NCBI GenBank assembly: GCA_946807835.1
Contig: OX327704.1
Location: forward strand, 5,518,001 to 5,582,000
Length of the DNA stretch: 64,000 nucleotides
Reading direction: 5' to 3'
From: Ailanthus altissimus
Lineage: Eukaryota; Streptophyta; Magnoliopsida; Sapindales; Simaroubaceae
The notes beneath the pieces were generated by a model. It saw only the letters and a list, made by a program, of their open reading frames with translations, did no database searches and was not told where the DNA came from. The position numbers were made by a program, and so were the translations under genes. Positions within the stretch are counted from its first letter, which is position 1. Each line of letters opens with the position of its first letter. This document shows positions 35,880 through 47,457 of the stretch, piece by piece.

Positions 35880-37507
35880 AAAAAGGATCAGCGCTACAAC
35901 GAGAGAGTTCAGCGTGGCAGCGATAGAAAATTCGAGTCCATACCACCCCTGCGGTAAACACTCTAGTGCGCTAGCGAGAATTCCAATAAGCAGCCCACAA
36001 CGAGCCTTCAATGCTATAGTGACAGATGATTATCATGTCAGCGCCAAAACGTCGCCCCAGCGACAAAAAGGCAGTGCTGCGGTGAAATTTGAATAAGGAA
36101 GTCTCTTACTTTCACTTCTTTATTTTTCGACATTATGGACAATGTCTAAATTGAGTTTGGGGGTAGAAAATACTCTCATTTATTCATTTTGCTGCATGAT
36201 TTGAGTGGTTGTTCTTGTGGGTTAAAGTTTTTTAGTTAATTAATGTTTATTAGGTTTTGTTAAGATGATCATTAGTTTATAATAAGGAAAAAAGAATGCA
36301 TGGCTAAAATTATTTTTATAAATCCATAGGGAATGATAGATACTTGAGATAATTTTAGTTATCTAAGTTTAGGAACAAGTTCGACCTTATTTATAATCAC
36401 CATTTTTTTAACACTTTATAAGCATAAATAGTTATAACTATTACTTAGAGATACTTATACTTTAAAAAGTACACCACAGTCTCGAAGACCGATACTCTAG
36501 AACTTGTCTTTAGTTACTATTTGGGACGAAATCCTAGAAAATACATGAATAAAGAAATGACATTAGGCCAGACCGATTGAGCCTTTCTAGCCTACCTTTT
36601 ATTGTATATTTATCCCTAGTACCCTATTTTGAGCCTAATTACCGATTCTTTGGTTTAACTACATTACAAGCTCAAGATTTAAAGTTTATTTATCTAGAAA
36701 TTTATCTATAACACCATAAACCCTACATTTGCTTAGAAATACTCTTAAAAGAAAAATATTATGGTGATATGAGAAAAATAAATTTGGGTGATATTTGTCA
36801 ATCTAAGTTTAGGGGTATTCAAAAATAAAAGAAGAAGAAAAAATAATAATAAAGTAAAATAAAATACCCCCAACTCAAGAAAAAGAAGAAATTCTTTAAA
36901 AAATAAAGGTTTAAAATAAAGATGAAAAACACAATAAGTTTGGGGGAATAGATAATACAAGGAAAAGAAAAATCAAGAGGTTTCTAGGTAAAAGTCTAAT
37001 TATTCATGGTGTGACTTGAACCTTATATGTTTATCCTTTTATCTCTCCTTGACCTTAACCTTATGTTACCAGTTAAGTAAAGTCCTAAATAAATCCCTAG
37101 ACATGTGATTTTCTATATTAGTAAGGAGTGATAATAAAAATAAGCCTATGAAAGTGTCATTATGTAAATTAAATGCCGAGACATCATCTTTTTTGTACAA
37201 ACTAAAGTATAAAGTAAATTAAAGTATGATTTTAGCTTTTACTTACTGCTTGCACATACACATGGGGATTGTCTATGAGGAAGAACGAAGGACTAAATAA
37301 AGATAATTAGGATTGTTGATAGCTATTTATCTATCTTAAGGATTTATGCCATTTCATCAGTCTTTGAGACAATGATTTTGATCATCTTACTAATATAGCA
37401 TATTTTGTTTTCTTTATTTGTTATTTGAGTCAAGTATAACCCCTTGTTTCTCTTTTGATTTTATTTTATTGCGTAAGGACAACCAAGTGTTTAAGTTTGG
37501 GGGAATT
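35880..37507 (+). other. Athila-like element, non-coding 3' internal region
   Basis: It starts with a GC-rich patch (35890-36090) resembling the GC-rich part of the element's own LTRs. Then come 'gacaatgtctaaattgagtttgggggtag' type sequence at about 36131-36166, a second 'aagtttgggggaata' at 36936, and the functional polypurine tract at 37492-37505. No protein-coding sense; the ORF at 36745-36960 on the minus strand is low-complexity. Confidence 0.7.
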
Positions 37508-38935
37508 TGATAAGGGCAAATCTGTGATATATTTTCTCATGTTTTTATTTTGATATTTTGTTGTTTTATGAGAATAGATGGCTATTTATGGGTATTATTG
37601 CTATTTATAGGGACTTAAACAAAACTTAAAGTAAAGATACAAAAAGAGCAAAAATAGGGACTAAAATATAAAGTTTTCAAAGTATGAGTCCATCGCCCAG
37701 GCGCCACAAGGATTTTCGCCCCAGTGCTGGAACAGGGATTGAAATAAGAAAAAAAAATGACCTATTTAAGTCGCAACTGGTGCCCCAGAGCCAGACCTTC
37801 ATCGTACCAACGGCAGACCAGCGCCCCAACGCTAATATTCCATCGCTGAAGCAGTGAGGCTTATTACATGCAGCGCCCTAGCGACAACATCCAGCGCCCC
37901 ATCGGTAGTGCGAGTCCTAGTCCGACGAGAATTGAGATTTTCAAGCTCATATCAATCCCTATAAAAGGCCACTTGACCCCAGACTTTGAAAAACACCTGA
38001 GAGCAATTCAAGAACACCAAGAATACAGAGTACAAGTGTTAGAAAGCAATATGAGTTTAATTGATGCAACCTTAGAGAGAGATTCAAGGCATTTTTCGAC
38101 ATCAAAAGTTTCTTAGGTAAAGTAATTAAGAGCAATTCGATGTCTATATCGGTTTGCTATTGATTGTATTATGATTTATTATTATTTTTACTGCTGCTCT
38201 CTTATAGCCATGAGCTAAATTTATTTTCTAAGGTTAATACTTGAACTCAATATGTGTGTTTAATTGTCATATCTTGTTAATATTTAATAAACTTAGTCCT
38301 TTGTTATTTAAATTACTTATTCTTAATGCTTCAATATATTTGGCCAATATATGGTGAATGAATTGGTAATATTTTGATAAACTTGGAAGAGGAATCATAA
38401 TATTTAGACCTAGGTAATTTGATGCATGATTATAAAGTAACATTCAATATTGTATATACAAGTTTCAATTTAGGATAGGAATATACTTAATTGACATGTA
38501 TGATCAATAAAACCTAATCTTAATTTATTACAAGTACCATAAGAATATAGGTATTTGATAAATTAAGGTATACTTGCATGACCTTGGAAGAGGCTTGTAA
38601 ATACATTAGTGTCTTGATCAATAACAAAGACTAAGGAAGTTAAATATTAGAGATTAATCATTCGAAAGTATATTGATAGATAGTATTAATCCTATATTTT
38701 CTCTATATTGCTATCACTCAATTCTCTTTGCATTGTGTTTTTGCTTTCATATTTTCTACATTCATTCTTAGATTTTATTTTTCTAAATAATTATTAGAAA
38801 GATATAATTTTAGTATTTGGTTGAAACGTAGAAATCATCCATGTGGGTTCAACATCCGACTTATTAAGTCTATTGATTTCTTGTTATGATAGCATATACT
38901 TGCGCTTAATTATAAGATGTAGAAATATCGCAACA
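37508..38935 (+). repeat. Athila-like element, 3' LTR (1428 bp)
   Basis: Starts TGATAAGGGC directly after the polypurine tract and ends ATCGCAACA before the CTTTC target duplication. It is nearly the same length as the 5' LTR (1429 bp). Confidence 0.93.
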
Positions 38936-38940
38936 CTTTC

Positions 38941-40640
38941 CCTAACTATTTTTGAACCTCTGTTTGGAATACTTTAAACATTTTAAGAGCATCTGCCTTT
39001 TCTTTATTCAAACAAACATAGCCATATTGAGAAAAATCACCAATGAATGTAATAAAGTACTTATTATTATATAAGGTAGTAGAGTAAAGCCCACTAATGT
39101 CCTTATGAATGATCTCTAACAAGTTCTAACTACGAGTGGCAACCTTTTTCTTAGTTTTTGTCAATTTTTCTCTCACATAATCAACCCAAACTCCTAGGTC
39201 ATCAAAATCAAGATGAGGAAGTATCCTTAATCTAATTAAGCGTTCTACCTATTACTTAAAGATGTGCCCTAGATGTTTATGCCATAACAATAAAGATCTT
39301 TCTCTAGTCAAACATCTTTTAGCTATAATGTTTTCAATATTGTAAGGATAATTATATTTATCAGATAATAGAGACAATCTATAAAGCTCATTAGATAAAA
39401 CATAACTGCCAATGATTTTAGAATCATAAATTATCTCAACTCTCTTATTTGCAAAAGTAAAAAAGTATCTAGCATTATCAAGTATTAAAGTAAATCAAAT
39501 TCCTTCTAAATAAAGGTACATCGAAAACATTGTCTAAAATTAGTTGAAAACCAAAATCTAATTCTAAAATAATAGTCCTAATATGCTCAAAGCCAATCTC
39601 GATATCACTGTCAACTTTAAGTTTTGACTCTTTCTACCTTGGGTTCCTCATATTTCTTATCCCCTGTAAAGTTGTTACAACATAAATAGTAGCACCACTG
39701 TTAAGGCATTATGAATTTAAAGGAACATCAACTAAATTAAATTCAAACAGATATAGACAGATAACATACCCTATTCCTTCTTCTTCTCCTCTAACCAATT
39801 CTTAAACTTATAACAATCAACCGTTTTATGGCCTTTTTTTGCAGCAGTGAAAGCATTTTAAAATTATATTCTTAGCATTTTTATTATTCTACTTCTCATT
39901 CTCACTTTTCTTAAAATTCTTAATTTTCTTATAAGCCTAAAATTAGGCTTTCTAGATTTTTCATCTCCCTTTTTAGTTTCTAACTTTTTAGGGGTAACAT
40001 AATAAGTAGATTCACTTTTCTTTTTTCAGCTTTTCTTCCTCAGCCACATACTTAGTGATAAGATCATTAACATTCCAAGTCTGATTTTAAGTGTTATATG
40101 CTATCTTGGTTTGGCTAAATGAAGATGGTGGGGTATTAAGAGCTTGATGAATAATGAATTTATCAGGAAAGGGAATACTTTGTGCCTTCAGTTTAGTCTG
40201 AATGTGCACTATTTTCAAAATAAATTCTCGCACCCCTTTCTCATTATTATATCTCTTTTTCATCAACTCATCCATCAAATTCATAGTTTAGCATTATTAA
40301 ATGTCTAATATCTGTTTCCCATAGTGAGAAATTGTTTAGCATTATTGCTCTCAAGTATTCTTCCAAAGAGATGCTCAATAATGGACCTTTTAATAGCCAC
40401 AAGATTTAATCGATTTGATCTTTTTCATTTTGCATAGTGAGCTTTCTGAGCTTCAATGCTCTCATCAGTGGGTTATAGAGGTTCATTTTTACGCAGAGCT
40501 ACATCTATATCCACTATTCCCAAATCGAACTCTCTATCCAATCTCCATCTCTTGTAGTTTGACATATTCAAAATCTCAATTGTAGCATTATTGTTGTTCA
40601 TGATGAAAGAAACTATATCTCAAAAAATGCAACCAGATCA
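38941..40640 (-). pseudogene. Ty1-copia gag, protease and integrase 5' part remnant
   Basis: Read on the minus strand. Gag of the UBN2 type starts near 40600 (ATIEILNMSNYKRW), with MDELMKKRYNNEKGVREFI, LKAQSIPFPDKF and HQALNTPPSSFSQTK at 40087-40284. A CCHC zinc knuckle (CFHCC...GHK..DCYKF) lies at about 39795-39855 and is broken by an A-run frameshift. A GAG-pre-integrase segment reads LWHKHLGH near 39270. The first half of the integrase core ends at 38941. The other half continues at 28999 across the gypsy insertion. Confidence 0.88.
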
Positions 40641-42233
40641 ATTATAGGCAATATATAGAATGCTTAAATAAACATAAACAATACAATATATATGAGAATT
40701 AATTGTATTATCCTAAACTCTCGTTTGGGCAGAGTATATAATAAAAAAACTATTCTTTAAGTATGAAGATCAACAAAATAAGGAAAATTTATGAATCTAA
40801 AAAATCCATCCCTTTGGAAAGATTGGCCTTTAAACCTAAATATTTCCTTCAATAATAATGAAATAAATTATTCTTTAAAATTCATTCCCTTTGGGCAAAC
40901 AAAAAATTTAAATTATTTATCTCATATAATATTCTTCATGCAATTTAAATTAATTTTTAAAATAACCCCCTTTGGGTTAGCGATTGTACAAATTAATCTA
41001 AATTTTTCCATCAACAAAATAGGAACTCAATTTAAAAAAAACAACTTGAAAACTTTGATGGTTAAACTAAATAACCTCAACAATTTACAAGCAATGTTCC
41101 AAAGTTTTTAAAAAAAAATTTAAATAAGACTGCCCAACACAATAATGCATTTTAATGACATATATACATGTGATCAAACAAAATAAAGTATGTCATAAAA
41201 TGTACTTTCAAAGATCAATAATCGCATAAATTTGAACAACAATTTTGAACTATAATTTTAAATTAATTATAGTAATAGTTTATGTAACTAAACTTAATTA
41301 GGAGAGTACACTAGAAAACGTTTTAATCAAGGGAGAGTAAATCTTACCAAAAAATATATATCAAAGTAAATTTTAATAAATTTTCAAAAGAAAATCTTAC
41401 TAAAAAATGTTTTTCTCCTAATTAAAATACATGAACAAGTAATAATTAGTTAATAAATATTTTTATCCTTAAAAATAAATAAATTAATTAAAAAATTAAA
41501 TGATGAAAACTGAAGTTCAACCAAAAAAAAAAGAGCTGAAACAAACCCCAGATGGGCCCAAATGTGCCCCACATGCTTAGGCTGCAAGTAGACTTTACAT
41601 GACTGGACTAGATGTCATCTTCAACCTCCAGTTGCGTCAAGTTAGGCTTGAAATTTAGGTCTCATTGACTCGGTTCTGACTTGGAACCATAAAATCCCTA
41701 AAACATGTATTTTTGGTCTAAATTTTGAGGGCTTTTGTAGATCACTTCAACTATAACATGTTTAGACCTTTTAATCTCTAAAATAACAAGCAAAAACATG
41801 CCATATTCGAAAAATAAAATCGGAATTTGTGCCTTTAATGTCCAACTTAAAATTTTCAAGATTTTACAACAATTGATTCTAAATTTGATATGGTTTTTTA
41901 TCCTTAGAAAATATCTAATCTTTATATAACAATCAATGGCACAAAAACAAATCATTCTTACTCAATTCAAATTTTTAGGGTTTATATTATTCATGGCTAA
42001 AATTACAAATTTAAAATTCTCTCAAAATGCACAACTAAATTTGTTATATAATATATCAATTTAAAGCTTGAATCAAGACAGATAAAAGTCCTATAATTTA
42101 ATGATCAATAAAAGACAAGAATCACATGTAATCATGGCAATAATACTCGACTGAAAATAATAAAAAAATAATGATTTTTTCAATTTTCAATTATAAATCC
42201 TAAATTATGTATGTTGGCCCTGATACTGCACGT
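40641..42233 (-). other. Ty1-copia 5' leader with PBS
   Basis: AT-rich non-coding leader between the gag remnant and the 5' LTR. A primer-binding-site-like TATCAGGGCC (minus strand, about 42215-42225) lies next to the LTR end, close to the initiator-Met type TATCAGAGCC. The ORFs at 40791-41111 and 41698-41955 are low-complexity and not recognised. Confidence 0.6.
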
Positions 42234-42768
42234 TGGATATTTAATTCAATTAACATCTATAATATTACGAAATTCAACAATTATAAATTAACCCCATATA
42301 TAAATAAAATGACACAATAATTGAAAAATATGTTATAAAAAATTTATCTGTTTGAGTCATTACTGTTGATTGATAGATTGTCGTAGTGAATTGAAAGTAA
42401 TATTCCTCTTCATGACTTAGATTAATAGTTGGTGGCTCTCAATAAAAAAAAATGTATTGTTATAAAAAATTGAGTCTTGATTAAAGAGGGGATCTAACTT
42501 TTATACACAAAATTAAAGTTTTACAAGGCTTTAATAAAATTCAAAAACCTATACTTATCACTCAATTGAATTTTTACATAAAAAATACTATAACGCAATT
42601 AAAAAATAATCACTAAACATATTAGATTAATTAATTAATGAATTATTTATTAACTTATTTTTATAAAATAAAAAATTTAATTAATGTGAACTCATATTTA
42701 ATAAAAAAAATTCTATCATGTAATCTTTTAAAATAATTAATCACTATTTTCTTTATAAAAAAAATACA
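42234..42768 (-). repeat. Ty1-copia element, 5' LTR
   Basis: Partner of 23091-23660; alignable over most of its length but clearly diverged. Outer end CA at 42767-42768. Confidence 0.72.
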
Positions 42769-44622
42769 AAGTCAATTCATGAGGCAGAACCTCTCGAATT
42801 CCAAAGGCAACACATCATAAAATAGATAAAGCTAATGATCGAGAGGCACGAACACTCAAAATGCAAATACTTTTAAATTGTTTTCATATTATTCTTTAAT
42901 TTTTGCCATTTTGGTGATTCTTGATGTTGACACTTGTTGGCGAGTGTGCACAATTAAACTGCCTTTGTTGCTAATTGTGCTCGCAGTTGGCCATTTTGCT
43001 TCAAAACATTATCTAAATAACTTTATTGTTGCTGAAAAGTCTTTATTAGTTGCTTTAACTCAGTTGCTTAGGCAGTGATTTTCTACTTCGATTTAATTAG
43101 CAACATTTTAATCTATGATTAAAAAAACACATTGCCCAATGCATTAATGTTAGTATTCTCGCTTAGTTACATAAACGAATCAATTTTTATTTTCCCAAGC
43201 AAACAGACTGTCTACATATTTGCTTGTTTAATTGTCTTGAGTAAAACTTTACTATTCGATGTGTTGCTCTATACAAATTCAGCATCATTCTGTCGTTTTT
43301 AATTTTTTTTTTAATATTTTAAATTTCTTATTACTTTTCTCAAACATTTCAATTAAGAACACACATGGGCCACTTTTATTTACCTCAATTGTCAACAGGC
43401 TTCGGAAATCTCTTAGAGTCTTCAATATTTTCTATTATCTTATTTAGTTAATGACATAGCTTTTTTTTTTTTTTTTCTGTTAACATAACGAGAGTATTCA
43501 AATTTGCGATTTCTATTTTTGTAAAAGTAGATCATTTATCATTAAATTATTAATATAAATATAATTTATTGTAAAATTTTATATTTTAATATTACAAAAT
43601 TTTAGTATAAAAAGAATATTATGCTTTTTTTTAAATAAATAAATGAGGTTATGCTTACTAATTAGTGCAGCTTTAGGCACTTATTAGTGTGTTGTGATGG
43701 AGTAAGTTAAGTGCACCAGCTCACTTTGATGGAAGTAAAATAAAATAATAATAATAATGTACATCAAATGTGGGCTATAAAAAAAAATATTATATAACAT
43801 TTAGTTGCTTTTCTAATGGTAAAGTTTGTGCATTTTTTAGTGTAAATCTTTAAATCTTGACAACATTCAAAGTAGTTTTAATTCCATAAATTGTTCTCTC
43901 CAATTATATGAAAGGATTGTTTAATTCATAATATTATAATAGTTAATATTATGATTATAATATTATTAATTATCTGATAATTGAGATTTGAAATGTAATA
44001 TTTGTATAAAAAAAAGTATTATATATTTTATACTTATTTATTTTATCCTTTTATATTTATACTGTGATTTTAAATAAATGTCAAATGTTCTGTTACATAT
44101 GTTAAGCTACAGTTTGAATGTGTTTGGGTTGTGGGACAAGGGGTGGGGATTTGACCTATTTAGAGAAATTTTAATCTTATCTTGTATTTAGCACTTTATA
44201 AGGGGTGTCTTTTTATTTTGACCATAATACAAGGATCTATGTGTCCTTCTTCCCAACATCATACTTATCATGTAAAAACTAATAACATATTATATACAAC
44301 ATCGAACTGAAATTTTAAATTTTCTTTAAAGAAAAAATTAAAAATTAAATATCAAATTATTAACATGGTATTAGTTACAAGTTATATTGTTACTGGTACT
44401 GATTTAGTGTATAATTGAAAGCACAATATTGTTTTTTTTAAGATATTTGTTATACATTTTTAAAACAAATTATTACACAACCCAAAATTTTATTTTATTT
44501 TTTAATTTTTTGTTGTATATTTTAAAAAACTCGGGACATAACAAAAGTTTAAAATATTTTTAAAAAGGTTTTGATTTTTCATACATTAATATATTCAATG
44601 TTGAAACATAGAAAAATAATAA
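42769..44622. other. AT-rich intergenic spacer
   Basis: Nothing recognised. A 66-codon ORF at 42878-43078 (+) encodes a hydrophobic peptide with no recognised family and no splice context. Confidence 0.5.
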
Positions 44623-45250
44623 TCTATAAATGGAGGAACTAACTACATTTATCAAATAATTGGAGGGACTAAACTAATCTCTAAAAAATGAGAGGAAAAC
44701 TTAGAAAAAAAAAATCTATAAATAAAAAAATTAAACAACCATCTTAAAAATTTGGAGAGATTAAATTAGCCTTCCAACAAATGGTTAGGATACATGAAAT
44801 ATACAATCTATAAATGAAGGAACTAAACAATTTTTTTTAAAAGTTAGAGAGATTAAACTAGCCTCCTAACAAATAGTTAAGATACACGATAATATATAAT
44901 CTATAAATGAATGAACTAAATAACCCCCTCCCCTGCAAATAATTAAAATAACTAGACTAACCTCTCAACGAATAAAAAAAAACATAAAAACAAATAATTT
45001 ATAAATTAAAAAATTAAACAAGCCTCCCAAATAATTAAAGAGACTAAATTCGTCTGTTAACAAATGAAAAAAAATATATTTTATAAATAAAGAAATTAAA
45101 TAATTCTGCCAAACAAATAGAATAACTAAACTAACCTTTAGGAAGAAAATATAAAAATTAAAAAAAGAATCTATAAACAGAAGAATTAAACAATTCTCCG
45201 AAATAATTAAAGAATTTTTAAGCCAATTTGAACCCAATAACTCTACCGTT
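44623..45250. repeat. Degenerate minisatellite, unit about 92 bp, seven units
   Basis: The motif TCTATAAATgaaggAACTAAACAA recurs at 44623, 44715, 44807, 44900, 44998, 45079 and 45170 (spacings 92, 92, 93, 98, 81, 91). Each unit also carries an 'agagactaaactagcctcc.aacaaat'-like half. Units are well diverged. It is non-coding; the 110-codon ORF 44965-45297 (-) is a by-product. Confidence 0.85.
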
Positions 45251-47130
45251 ATAGTTCCGGCACCGATCACCAAAATAGCACGAGTGGTTGACAACAACTC
45301 TTAGTATTAGTGATAAGAGATCCTAAATAAAAAAAAATTAGTGAGAATCACGAGGAAGGAAGGGCCTAGTGATTGTAATTCCACGACCTCATGGAACACA
45401 CTTCGGTTTCACCAAACAAACACATTTCCTTTATATTGATTAGAAATAATATTAGATATTTTAAATTATGTTTAAAAAAAATAAATTTTAAATAATTATT
45501 ATAAATAATAAATAATTTAAAAATATATATTATTTCCCCCCAAATTCATTATGCAAATTTCTCCACCTTAGTTAATTTTTTTATTATTTATTGTTTATTT
45601 TCTCATTTCATACTTCCTATTTTTGGTATTTATTTAACGCTGTGTATGGTAGATTGGGGATCTCAAATAGTATATTTACAATTTTTTCTTATCAATAATA
45701 AATAATTAAGATCTCATAGAATTTGTTTGCTCTGGAAGTCTACTTTAAAAAAAATTGCAATTCATGTGCAATTGTGAGCAAAATTAATTAAAATATTTAG
45801 AAAGTCTAGTATGAGGTTGTTGGATATGATTTGAATAGAATTAAACATTTTAAATAATATTTTAAATAATGTGTTAAACAATTATTGAATGATGAAATTA
45901 TATATTTAATAATTTTAAAATTTATACTATTTTATCATTCAATAATTAGTTAACACCTCAATTTAAAATTTAAAATATTATTCAAGAAATATAACATTGC
46001 ACATATGATTTTTCAAATTCTAAGCCAACCAATTGTGACTTTAATCCTCCCCATTTACAATACCCAGATGATATGTGGGCTGAAAAATAACTAGATTCTT
46101 TTATACTTTATAGAAATTTTGTATTAATGAATTAAATATTTTTTTAAAAATAAAATAAGTGAAAATCAATCATCTCAAATAATATTTAAGGAGTTATTAG
46201 AAATATAAATTATATATCTTAACTTTTGTACACAAATGAGAATAGATGTGGGAATAATTAGAATACATAAATTATATGCAGCTTTATTCACACTTACGAC
46301 ATAAATATATATTATAAAAGCAGTTGATATAATACCATTTTGAAAACATATCAAACTTCTTTTTATATAGTAAGGGATTATGTAAACTAAAACAATCTAA
46401 CACCTTGATTTTTGTGTTGAAAAAATAAGAGTGATTGATTATCTTTAGACAAATTTTTATAATATAAAAATCTAAACTTATGAAAATAACTAAAATTAAT
46501 TGATAAATTTGAATAAATGTAAACAATTTCCTACTTAAAAATGTATGTGTATTAATATATTCACAAAATTCATTGTCCAAATTCTTGAACTTTTGTAATT
46601 TATAGTGGGCCAGAAAAAAGAATTTTTTTTTAATTAAACAGTTTTTTTTATACAAATATTACAACTTTCAAATCTCCAATTTTACATTTCAAATATCAAT
46701 TAATTGCAGTAATATCAATTCCCTCGTACAATTGAAGCAATTAAATTAGTCTTCTAATAAATAGAGAAATTAACTTCTATCAGAATTTGCCTAGGAGAGA
46801 TTAAAATGATTTTTTAATAATTAAAAAATTAAAATTATTCTAACCTTTCTTAAAAAAGAGAGTCGAGGATTCTTAAAAACAAATCGATTTTAAAGAAAAA
46901 GTATAAAAAAAAAAAGTATGGTTGAGATCGTTTCAACGTAGATGGTCAAAATAAAATTGTTTTAAAATATAGGAAGCTCAATTTACAGAAGTGCCCTTGA
47001 CTCAGCAAACCTTTTTGGAAGACAAAGTTGGTAAATTGCTCAAACTTGAAGAGTAATTTGATACAAAGGATTCTACATAATTGTAAGTAATGACCTGTCC
47101 CCAAGATCCCAACTCCCAAGGGTTTTTGGA
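45251..47130. other. AT-rich intergenic spacer and cytochrome b5 upstream region
   Basis: Nothing recognised apart from A/T-rich repeats. The last few hundred bases are the presumed promoter of the cytochrome b5 gene. No motif was strong enough to call. Confidence 0.4.
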
Positions 47131-47457
47131 GCTTTGACAGCAGGCTTCGACAACTACAAAGAGAGAGTCCAAAATCTTTTGCTCATCTCTCTCTCTTCTG
47201 TAAGTGAATGCTAGATTCCTCACGTTGTTTGATCTCTAATTTCACTTTTTCAATTGTTTACTTCTAAATTTTCAAACCCTTTTAAGCTCAAAATATAAAG
47301 GGTACTTTTTTTTTAGGTTTTTGGTAGTGTTTTGATCTGTAGTGAGATAAAAGTTCTCTTTTTTGGGTGTTTTAGATCCATTTTGGTTATAAAAGTTGAA
47401 ATATTTTGGTGGGTTTTCTGATTTGTTGAGGTTTTGTGCTTTGTCAGTAGCAAAGCA
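47131..47457 (+). other. Cytochrome b5 5' UTR with leader intron
   Basis: A CT-rich leader ('catctctctctcttct') runs into GTAAGTG at 47200. A T-rich stretch ends TTTGTCAG at 47447, and TAGCAAAGCA then leads into the ATG at 47458. It is a likely leader intron of about 250 bp, predicted from splice consensus only. Confidence 0.5.

Larger units (their letters stand above)
29000..38935 (+). mobile_element. Athila-like Ty3/gypsy element lacking RT and integrase (contains a nested solo LTR)
   Basis: LTRs lie at 29000-30428 and 37508-38935. The flanking 5-bp duplication is CTTTC on both sides (28995-28999 and 38936-38940). The PBS starts TGGCGCCATTGCCGAGGA (tRNA-Asp type, usual for Athila-like elements) just after the left LTR. 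The polypurine tract AAGTTTGGGGGAA is just before the right LTR. Between them are a gag remnant, a protease remnant and then about 2 kb of non-coding sequence. No reverse transcriptase, RNase H or integrase is visible, so the element is non-autonomous in its present state. It sits inside the integrase core of the copia element. Confidence 0.9.

Noticed and set aside
42878..43078. Hydrophobic 66-residue ORF
   Set aside because: No recognisable family, no splice sites or repeats of the frame; AT-rich chance ORF is the simpler view.
44623..45250. Regularly spaced repeats considered as a CRISPR-like array
   Set aside because: Whole units repeat without conserved short repeats and unique spacers, and the genome is a plant; it is a minisatellite.
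46284..46655. 123-codon minus-strand ORF
   Set aside because: F/K/N/I-rich translation typical of random AT-rich DNA.
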